In this document: one piece after another, positions 14,792 through 20,186 of the stretch
How the letters are laid out: the number at the start of each line of letters is the position of its first letter
How positions within the stretch are numbered: the first letter of the stretch is position 1
Assembly (NCBI GenBank): GCA_002717185.1
Contig: PBDC01000068.1
Span: forward strand, 1-20,186
Reading direction: 5' to 3'
Length of the DNA: 20,186 bases
Origin: Rhodospirillaceae bacterium
GTDB taxonomy: Bacteria > Pseudomonadota > Alphaproteobacteria > UBA8366 > GCA-2717185
Notes under the pieces: model-generated
Databases searched by the model: none
Told to the model about the DNA's origin: nothing
What the model saw: the letters and a program-made list of their open reading frames with translations, nothing else
Made by a program: the position numbers and the translations under genes

Positions 14792-15379
14792 CTAAGTGGG
14801 AACCAACCCCAGGCGTAATTCCAAGGCACCGCAAAGCATCTGTCCCAGGGTGATGTGCATCTCCTGAATACGAGCGCTCGCTTGATCCGGAACGATCAGT
14901 ATCGGGTCAGCCAAATCTTTCATGGCGCCACCGTCACGGCCGCCAAGGGCCGTTACCACCATACCGATACGCTTAGCCTCTTCCAGTCCCGCAATTACGT
15001 TGGAGCTCGTACCAGAGGTCGAAATGCCAACGGCCACGTCGCCAGCCTTGCCCAGCGCAGCGATTTGGCGCGAAAACAACTGTTCGAACCCCAAATCGTT
15101 CCCCGCCGCCGTCAACGTGGAACTGTCCGTCGTTAGGGCCAAGGCGGCAATCGGCGCTCGGTCGTGGATATAACGTATGGTTAGTTCGGTTGCGAGGTGC
15201 TGAGCGTCCCCCGCACTACCGCCATTACCGAAGAAAACAATCTTATTGCCGCTATCGATTGCCTTCGTCCAGACGTCAAGCATACGGACAAAGTCATCCG
15301 CCATCGTGTCACGGACTGCGTTAAGAACAGTCTGGTGCGCGTCCAGCTCCTGTTCGAAATATAGGTGAGAATCTATCAA
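14792..15379 (-). CDS. Phosphoheptose isomerase (D-sedoheptulose 7-phosphate isomerase)
   Basis: SIS-domain isomerase converting sedoheptulose 7-phosphate to D-glycero-D-manno-heptose 7-phosphate, the first step to ADP-heptose for the LPS inner core. Length is 195 residues. It starts at a TTG, supported by AAGGAGG (15387-15393) seven bases upstream, with no ATG nearby. Motifs: 'FFGNGGSAGDAQHLATEL' at 49-66 with H61 and E65, the phosphate loop 'ISTSGTSSN' at 119-127, and 'RIQEMHI' at 170-176 with Q172. At the position of E. coli catalytic His180 this protein has Gln180. A related SIS isomerase with different specificity therefore cannot be excluded. It lies downstream of an SDR gene on the same strand and converges on map. 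Confidence 0.9.
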   Translation of the reverse strand: MIDSHLYFEQELDAHQTVLNAVRDTMADDFVRMLDVWTKAIDSGNKIVFFGNGGSAGDAQHLATELTIRYIHDRAPIAALALTTDSSTLTAAGNDLGFEQLFSRQIAALGKAGDVAVGISTSGTSSNVIAGLEEAKRIGMVVTALGGRDGGAMKDLADPILIVPDQASARIQEMHITLGQMLCGALELRLGLVPT

Positions 15380-15615
15380 CCTTACGCCTCCTTTTTGACT
15401 GGTCCTAGGAGATTACGGCACGGCCTGCTGGAAGCACCTGGGTGATTTTACACGTAACTATGGTCTCACCGCCTATTGTCCTTCATGGCTTTACAGTATT
15501 TTGATCTGGGCTTGGAGCCCAATTTACTTCGCGGCAGTTCACGATGATCCAAAATGAATATAACCTTTGGTATGAAGCTCGCGCCGTCCTGCACAGTTAC
15601 ACAGGTAATCAGAGC

Positions 15616-15665
15616 CACTTTACCCGTCATTGGCAGCGTTATTGTTGCAACCGGTAAAGTGTCAA
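15616..15665 (-). promoter_or_regulatory. Candidate gmhA promoter with 9-bp inverted repeat
   Basis: On the minus strand TTGACA (15660-15665) is 16 bases from AATAAC (15638-15643), a reasonable sigma-70 pair. The resulting leader would be about 250 bases. The arms CACTTTACC (15616-15624) and GGTAAAGTG (15653-15661) are perfect complements 28 bases apart, with one arm overlapping the -35 and the other just past the start point. That could be an operator pair or, read through from the SDR gene, a transcript stem. Confidence 0.4.
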
Positions 15666-15677
15666 TAATTTTCTATC

Positions 15678-16550
15678 CTACCGCGGCAGATCATTCATGC
15701 CGCCAACTAAAAATTTCCTCGGACGATAGTCTAAATCCGCCGCAGCGGCGGTATTGTCGCAGATAAGATCAAGACGCATACGCCGTACAACGTCAGTGGT
15801 GACCTCCGGTTTGCGAAGGAGGAAGCCCGCAGCGCCGGCGGCATATTCGAGGCCCGGCATCGGCACGAAGCGACGCGACAATCCCTGCGCGTCAAAAATC
15901 CGGCCAATCATTTCCCGGTAAGCCAGCTGCTCCCCACCCCCAACATCGTATGATCGGCGCGTGGCTGCCCCCTTTTGCAAAGCGGCGATTGCCACTGTCG
16001 CCAAATCGTCAGCATGAACCGGTTGCCGAAGCCCGGTCCGCCCCGTTGCCAGCGGATAGAATTTAAATGACTTGATGAAGCGCGCTGCACGACTGACATT
16101 CCGATCCAAACCCAGACCATAGATCAGTGTGGGACGCAAGATCGTCCATTCGATCCCCAGGTCTTCGCATTGCTGTGCGATGCTCTTTTCCGCCGCGACC
16201 ATCCGGTGGGCGGCTTCCCGCTCATTTTGGTTGACCGAATCAAATTTATTGTAAATTGACGTCGAACTGAAACAAACTAGCCGGCGAAGCCCGTTACGGT
16301 GCATGACGGGGATATGAGGCGGCAATAGCCAAATTCCCGCAATATGGATCATGGACGCGATAGGGAGACCGAACGCAAAATCCTTCCCCGATAGGTCGCC
16401 TTCGATGAAATTTGACAACAAAACTTTGAGTTTAGGAGGTAGCTGTCTACCTAACGCCGTAACCGATACGTTCAACTGAGCAAGGCGGTCGAGCGTGCAT
16501 CGACCGACCTGACTACTGGCCCCCGTAATAAGAACCGGAACCTGATTCAT
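15678..16550 (-). CDS. Atypical SDR / NAD-dependent epimerase-dehydratase family protein
   Basis: Rossmann-fold protein of the extended/atypical SDR group, 290 residues from the ATG at 16550, where the first beta-strand begins ('VPVLITGASSQVG'). Upstream in-frame starts exist (GTG 16607, ATG 16574) and the ribosome site is not decisive. The nucleotide loop is 'TGASSQVG', with serine in place of the middle glycine. 'CFSSTSIYNK' marks the strand before the active site, and 'ILRPTLIYGLG' and 'LRQPVHADDLA' are typical of sugar-nucleotide epimerases. The catalytic YxxxK is not conserved: the lysine of 'VAAEK' is present but the tyrosine position is valine. This matches a proteobacterial subgroup often found near surface-polysaccharide genes. 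Substrate unknown; a sugar-nucleotide role beside gmhA is an inference. Confidence 0.85.
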   Translation of the reverse strand: MNQVPVLITGASSQVGRCTLDRLAQLNVSVTALGRQLPPKLKVLLSNFIEGDLSGKDFAFGLPIASMIHIAGIWLLPPHIPVMHRNGLRRLVCFSSTSIYNKFDSVNQNEREAAHRMVAAEKSIAQQCEDLGIEWTILRPTLIYGLGLDRNVSRAARFIKSFKFYPLATGRTGLRQPVHADDLATVAIAALQKGAATRRSYDVGGGEQLAYREMIGRIFDAQGLSRRFVPMPGLEYAAGAAGFLLRKPEVTTDVVRRMRLDLICDNTAAAADLDYRPRKFLVGGMNDLPR

Positions 16551-16711
16551 TTTGTTTTTCAAATCCCGCCTCATCTTCGTTATTTGCGATGAGCCAATAC
16601 CCTTCACCTACGAAAACACCGCAATATGTCCCACAGCTGCTTATGTCTGCAACCTAGGCAACATCGGCGCCAAACGCTGAGTTCCGTCTAAAACAAAGCT
16701 ATTTTCGCGAC

Positions 16712-16748
16712 TTGCCCACCGCGTCACGCGCGCCTATATATGGCGCGC
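16712..16748 (+). promoter_or_regulatory. dksA promoter with a perfect palindrome over its -10
   Basis: TTGCCC (16712-16717) stands exactly 17 bases from TATATA (16735-16740), giving a transcript start near 16747 and a leader of about 29 bases before the dksA ATG. The -10 lies in the centre of a palindrome whose arms, GCGCGCC (16728-16734) and GGCGCGC (16742-16748), are perfect complements around TATATAT. A repressor could bind here. A GC-rich discriminator after the -10 is also what ppGpp-sensitive promoters show. Confidence 0.55.
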
Positions 16749-16775
16749 TTTTGCAACATTTCCTATGGAGTACTT

Positions 16776-17192
16776 ATGTCTCCATTACTTCCGCCTGACT
16801 ATCAACCGTCAGATGACGAAGAATTCATGAACCCCATGCAGCGGGAATATTTTCGGCAAAAGCTCCATCACTGGCGCTCCCAGCTCTTGCGTGAGACAGG
16901 TGCCACACTAGTCAGCTTGCAGGAAGAAAGCCTAGCAAAGCCTGATATGGCTGACCGCGCCACGCTTGAAACGGATCGGTCGTTGGAACTGCGGACCCGG
17001 GACCGTCAACGCAAACTCATCAGTAAGATCAACTCGGCACTGCGACGCATCGACGAAGGGACCTACGGCTTCTGCGAGGAGACGGACAACCCGATCTCGC
17101 TGCGCCGTCTTGAAGCGCGCCCAATCGCGACCTTGAGTATTGAAGCGCAAGAGCAGCACGAGCGTATGGAGCGCACGCACCGCGACGATTGA
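16776..17192 (+). CDS. DksA-type RNA polymerase-binding transcription factor (zinc-less form)
   Basis: Binds the secondary channel of RNA polymerase and, with ppGpp, adjusts transcription during the stringent response. It has 138 residues from the ATG at 16776, which has GGAG five bases upstream; an earlier in-frame ATG at 16740 lies inside the predicted promoter. The coiled coil runs from about 22 to 95, with the tip acidic residues D57 and D60 ('KPDMADRA') matching the D71/D74 pair needed for activity in E. coli. The C-terminal globule 'YGFCEETDNPISLRRLEARP' retains only C100 of the four zinc cysteines; the others are Thr, Ser and Ala. Zinc-less DksA forms are known in alphaproteobacteria and in Pseudomonas DksA2, so it should still be functional. 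Confidence 0.95.
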   Translation: MSPLLPPDYQPSDDEEFMNPMQREYFRQKLHHWRSQLLRETGATLVSLQEESLAKPDMADRATLETDRSLELRTRDRQRKLISKINSALRRIDEGTYGFCEETDNPISLRRLEARPIATLSIEAQEQHERMERTHRDD

Positions 17193-17497
17193 CGCGGCCA
17201 ATTTTACCTGCTGGTCATCGGACGATCGCCCCATTAATACGGAAAGATGTTATAGATGGGTTGGCTGCCATGGTGTGCCCGAATAAGAATTATATTCTAA
17301 ACCCAATAGGCTGTTAGAATTGACTTAGGCTCTAATTGAGGCAAATAAACTGGCGGCGTTGAAATATCAACTCAACATAATCGCCATAGGGCTCGGCGAC
17401 TCGCTCTATACTCATATATACTTGTAGCTCAGCGAAGCGCCCCAACTAAAACCGGCGCGTCACGTTGAATTAAATAGCATGAAACGGCGGAGGAACG
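17193..17497. other. 305-bp AT-rich gap between dksA and the repeat-protein gene
   Basis: No gene is supported here. It holds a candidate promoter for the downstream gene (17320-17348), a small palindrome AGAAT/ATTCT near 17288-17300, and an inverted repeat GTTGA/TCAAC near 17358-17372. No clear terminator follows dksA. Confidence 0.45.
17320..17348 (+). promoter_or_regulatory. Possible promoter of the secreted repeat-protein gene
   Basis: TTGACT (17320-17325) is 17 bases from AAATAA (17343-17348). The spacing is ideal and the -10 moderate. The leader to the TTG start would be about 140 bases. Confidence 0.3.
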
Positions 17498-19186
17498 TTG
17501 ACCGGGATACGCGTATTTATTGTTTGTGTCACGCTGTCATTTGTGACTGCGGCATACGGTGAGGATGTAGTTGTAAGAGGCTGGTCGCATGAAAATTTCG
17601 GTCGCCTTGTTTTCGACTGGCCGACACCAGTGACTTATACCGCACGTGTTACTGGAAAGCAGCTCACCGTAGATTTCAACAAGCCTATTGAGACCCGGTT
17701 CGCACCTGCCCTTAAACATCTGCGCTCTTATATCAATAACGCATCTATTACTCGTGATAGGTACCAAGTTAGGTTCGCATTGGCGGGCGATTTTTCGCTG
17801 AAAAGTTTCAAGAATGACAACGCCATTGTCCTAGATCTACGACGGCGTCAAACGCCACAAACCGCGCAGCCATCTCTTGGCGTGCGGTTCATCAAACATC
17901 CGACATACACACGACTAGTATTCGATTGGGGGTGCACAGTCGGCTACAGTGTCGCTTTAGAGGGGGGGCGCCTTCAGCTGCGGTTCGATAAACCGGCGTC
18001 GTTGCAGTTAGCATCAATCAATCGGGAACTTCCGCCAGGCTTTAGGATAGCAAAGGCTTCGAATGGGAAAACTGGCCTCGAATTTGATGTAACTGTCTCG
18101 GGGAAACCAAATTTGCAGCACTATCGTTCCGGGACAAAAGTCGTCATCGATCTTCTCGTTGCGGATGACAGGGCGATGCAGCCACAGGTAGCCCCGAAGG
18201 CGGTGCCAAAACGCGCGATTGCAACAGATGCAAACAAGGACACAAATTTGGCTCCGGCGTGCGGCACAATTGAGAACATCAAGCGCCAAGAGGCTTCGGA
18301 CGGAATCAAGCGTTTATTGCCGGTCTCCTCACAAACTACAGCAGCCAGCAAGCAATTGGCAGCTGCTCCAATAGAGCACGAGCGCAAAGGAGAACTGACG
18401 CAAATAAACCCACACGAACTGTCTACCGCTGACACGTCTCAACTTCTAGCAGTGAAATCGGAAGTGCGTAGTAGTGGTGCGGCACCTACACTGCTCAGCC
18501 TCGTATTCGAATGGCCGGAAGTAGTCGGTGCTGCAGTGTTTCTAAGGGCTGGTTTCGTTTGGGTTGCCTTCGACAAGCCCGCCCCAATTGATTTGGCACC
18601 GCTTCGCCAGACGAGTAAAGGGCTCATCTCGCGCATCGAGCAACTGCCAATGAGAAATGCAACGCTACTGCGCATAGTGCCGACGGCGGACGTTAGAACC
18701 TATGCACAGCGCGAAGGCACGAATTGGATTGTCGAATTTAAAAGCAGTCGGGTTTACCCCGATAATCAGATCGATATCGATGTCGACCTAAATGCAAAAG
18801 AAGGGGCACGCGTATTCTTCCAAGCAGCTGAGACTGGAGGACTGATACGCCTGACAGATACAGAGGTAGGCGATCTGATACAGGTCGCAACCATCAAAGC
18901 TTCCAGTCACGGCATCCAAGGACATCGTACCTACCCGGAATTTCAGATTCTGGAGTCGGCACAGGGACTAGCAATCGTCGGGCTCAATGACGATGTCGAG
19001 CTCGCGAAAGGAGATGGGCGACTAGTTCTTACTGCACCCGGAGGCTTGCACATTTCCGGTATTTCGCCCAGTTCCAGTGTTAGAAGCGCCAATCAATCCG
19101 TTCCGACATCAACGCCTGAAGCGGCCCTTGAGCCTGCGGTGTTGCCGGGACCGGTCGGTACATCAACGAAGAAACTGAGCAACTAA
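17498..19186 (+). CDS. Secreted protein with three AMIN-like 'LVFDW...FDKP' repeats, unknown function
   Basis: A 562-residue protein. The TTG start is the only credible one: an in-frame TGA sits 18 bases upstream, GGAGG lies four bases before it, and it yields a signal peptide of about 21 residues cleaved after 'TAAYG'. Three units share a pattern: an 'LVFDW/LVFEW' strand (37-41, 140-144, 335-339), 'FNKP/FDKP' (60-63, 163-166, 358-361) and a closing hydrophobic strand (111-114, 216-219, 411-414). They resemble AMIN-type beta modules that bind the cell envelope. Residues 221-325 are a low-order linker. After 420 comes a conserved-looking beta-rich part ('EGARVFF', 'EVGDLIQV', 'FQILESAQGLAIV'), then a Ser/Pro-rich tail. 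As I recall, alphaproteobacterial relatives continue into a TPR domain, which is absent here. Probably periplasmic. Confidence 0.8.
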   Translation: MTGIRVFIVCVTLSFVTAAYGEDVVVRGWSHENFGRLVFDWPTPVTYTARVTGKQLTVDFNKPIETRFAPALKHLRSYINNASITRDRYQVRFALAGDFSLKSFKNDNAIVLDLRRRQTPQTAQPSLGVRFIKHPTYTRLVFDWGCTVGYSVALEGGRLQLRFDKPASLQLASINRELPPGFRIAKASNGKTGLEFDVTVSGKPNLQHYRSGTKVVIDLLVADDRAMQPQVAPKAVPKRAIATDANKDTNLAPACGTIENIKRQEASDGIKRLLPVSSQTTAASKQLAAAPIEHERKGELTQINPHELSTADTSQLLAVKSEVRSSGAAPTLLSLVFEWPEVVGAAVFLRAGFVWVAFDKPAPIDLAPLRQTSKGLISRIEQLPMRNATLLRIVPTADVRTYAQREGTNWIVEFKSSRVYPDNQIDIDVDLNAKEGARVFFQAAETGGLIRLTDTEVGDLIQVATIKASSHGIQGHRTYPEFQILESAQGLAIVGLNDDVELAKGDGRLVLTAPGGLHISGISPSSSVRSANQSVPTSTPEAALEPAVLPGPVGTSTKKLSN

Positions 19187-19193
19187 CGTCTGC

Positions 19194-19200
19194 AAAGGAG
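19194..19200 (+). promoter_or_regulatory. Strong ribosome binding site serving an 18-codon ORF
   Basis: AAAGGAG is six bases before the ATG at 19207, the best-placed ribosome site in this part of the window. It is not usefully placed for the DUF364 start at 19274, whose own site (AAGAA) is weak. Confidence 0.6.
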
Positions 19201-19206
19201 CGTGCC

Positions 19207-19263
19207 ATGGCAGCAGAACAAGCACCGCTACGAGACGAATTGGCAGACCAGGAAACCGTTTAA
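19207..19263 (+). CDS. 18-codon ORF, possible leader peptide or gene remnant
   Basis: ATG to TAA encoding MAAEQAPLRDELADQETV, starting 20 bases after the repeat-protein stop and ending ten bases before the DUF364 start. The peptide is acidic and helix-prone, with no runs of a regulatory amino acid. Its strong ribosome site suggests it is translated. Because the DUF364 gene has a poor site, ribosomes finishing this ORF may reinitiate there. It lies in a different frame from DUF364: a one-base shift at the TTTAAAAG run would fuse the two, so it may be the original N-terminus of the next protein cut off by an indel. Confidence 0.4.
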   Translation: MAAEQAPLRDELADQETV

Positions 19264-19273
19264 AAGAAATCCT

Positions 19274-20032
19274 ATGTCGATCATTCAAGAACTTAAGCCC
19301 CATCAATCCCTCTCGGACCCGCTTTATGTTGCACTGGCGCAGGGCGTCCAGGGTATGGTGCATCGGGTTATCGTCGGCCTGAACTGGACGCTCGTTGTGG
19401 GGCCCGACAGCTGCGGCGTTTCACACACACCAACCCGCGGGACAAATGGCTGCCGCGCCCTTCCACAAGCCAGTGATTACGCCAGACGCGACCTATCGGA
19501 ACTCGCGACCCTCTTGCACTCTGACAATATCTTTGAGGCCACTATAGCCATCGCGGCGATAAATGCGTTCCACAACAGCCGTGACCGCGAGGGCGGTGAC
19601 GAAAACGGCCTTGATCTCGTCGAGGATCGGGGCACCAGGACAGTTATCGTCGGACGGTTCCCCGGCCTCGAACGACGGCTACCAGACGCCGCGGTCATCG
19701 AGCGTGAGCCAGGCCCAAACGATTACCCCACATCTGCAGCCGAGACACTCCTGCCTGCATGCGAACAGCTTGTCATTACAGCCTCCACACTACTCGATGG
19801 CGCGCTGCCCCGGCTCCTCGAACTTGCGCCTCAAGCCTTTACCGTCCTGCTAGGACCCGGCACGCCGCTCGCCGACGTGCTGTTCGATTGCGGCGTCGAC
19901 GCGCTATCCGGTCTCGTCGTCGAAGATAGCGATGCGATCGAGCGCGTGATCATCGAAGGTGGCGCAGTGAGCGCTATGAAGCGACACGCGCGAAACATCA
20001 CCATACGCAAGCCGCCTAACTCGTATCCTTAA
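19274..20032 (+). CDS. DUF364 putative heavy-metal chelation family protein
   Basis: A 252-residue cytoplasmic protein from the ATG at 19274; an upstream in-frame GTG at 19202 sits too close to the ribosome site and adds unlike residues. The N-terminal DUF4213-like part includes 'VVGPDSCGVSHTPTRGTNGC' at 41-60, with C47, H51 and C60. The C-terminal DUF364 Rossmann-like part includes 'VIVGRFPGLERRL' (124-136), 'VIEREPGPNDYPTSAAE' (141-157), 'CEQLVITASTLLDGALPRLL' (163-182) and 'LLGPGTPLADVLFDCGVD' (192-209). The family is annotated as putative heavy-metal chelation from structure; biochemical function is not established. The gene is more GC-rich than the repeat-protein gene before it. Co-transcription with the 18-codon ORF is likely. 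Confidence 0.88.
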   Translation: MSIIQELKPHQSLSDPLYVALAQGVQGMVHRVIVGLNWTLVVGPDSCGVSHTPTRGTNGCRALPQASDYARRDLSELATLLHSDNIFEATIAIAAINAFHNSRDREGGDENGLDLVEDRGTRTVIVGRFPGLERRLPDAAVIEREPGPNDYPTSAAETLLPACEQLVITASTLLDGALPRLLELAPQAFTVLLGPGTPLADVLFDCGVDALSGLVVEDSDAIERVIIEGGAVSAMKRHARNITIRKPPNSYP

Positions 20033-20186
20033 CTAGTCAAGTTTCCACGGCGAGATGGGATCAATTTCGTTTCCGTAAGGTCGATGAACGCTTGGACGTA
20101 CAATGAGAGATTGCACATGTGCGATTATATCGTGCAGTTCGATTTACCCTCCGTGATACGGTCCTCCAAGGAGGACACCAACCGCC

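Noticed and set aside
15554..15766. 70-codon plus-strand frame between gmhA and the SDR gene
   Set aside because: It overlaps the confident 3' end of the SDR gene on the other strand and has no family resemblance or good ribosome site.
20160..20175. Inverted repeat GTCCTCC/GGAGGAC near the right edge
   Set aside because: The two-base centre is too small for a hairpin at full length, and the second arm may simply be an AGGAGG ribosome site for a gene beyond the window.
20125..20186. Open frame on the minus strand entering from the right edge and ending in TAA at 20125, possible C-terminus of a gene
   Set aside because: Only 19 codons are visible, other frames are also open there, and nothing matches a family I recognise.

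Overview
The window reads as a chromosomal stretch of a free-living alphaproteobacterium with moderate GC content, probably of Rhodospirillales type. That placement is an inference from three things: a DksA that has lost its zinc-binding cysteines, a MoCF/CinA-type gene beside an sfsA-map pair, and a periplasmic protein with repeated 'LVFDW...FDKP' units. I see no rRNA, IS element, prophage, CRISPR array or toxin-antitoxin pair.

Layout. Positions 7126 to 355 (minus strand) hold a complete peptide/opine-type (Dpp/Opp) ABC importer operon: two ATPases overlapping by ATGA, a periplasmic binding protein, one DppB-type permease and two tandem DppC-type permeases about 65% identical to each other. 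Stem-loops lie between binding protein and permease B and between the two C permeases, and a terminator follows the last gene. Next on the minus strand come an acetolactate-synthase-like ThDP enzyme (7478-9085), an enoyl-CoA hydratase (9158-9934) and tRNA-Leu(UAA) (10074-10160). A nucleotide-pyrophosphatase/phosphodiesterase-like gene (10493-11950) overlaps a MoCF/CinA-N gene (11943-12716). A 487-bp divergent region follows, with a possible 50-codon gene.

On the plus strand are sfsA (13204-13920) and map (13958-14788). They converge, with a 3-bp gap, on gmhA (14792-15379, minus), which lies downstream of an atypical SDR/epimerase gene (15678-16550, minus). Divergent from the SDR gene is dksA (16776-17192, plus), whose putative promoter contains a perfect palindrome. 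Then come a secreted triple-repeat protein (17498-19186) and a DUF364 putative metal-chelation protein (19274-20032), separated by an 18-codon ORF with a strong ribosome binding site.

How the genes work together. The importer is a self-contained uptake unit of unknown substrate. The ThDP enzyme and hydratase could form a small catabolic pair next to it, but nothing in the sequence fixes that link. GmhA and the SDR fit surface-sugar metabolism. I found no convincing new defence or mobile system. The points most worth a second look are the duplicated permease with its stem-loops, the palindrome on the dksA promoter, the junction between the repeat protein and DUF364, and the unexplained small ORFs.
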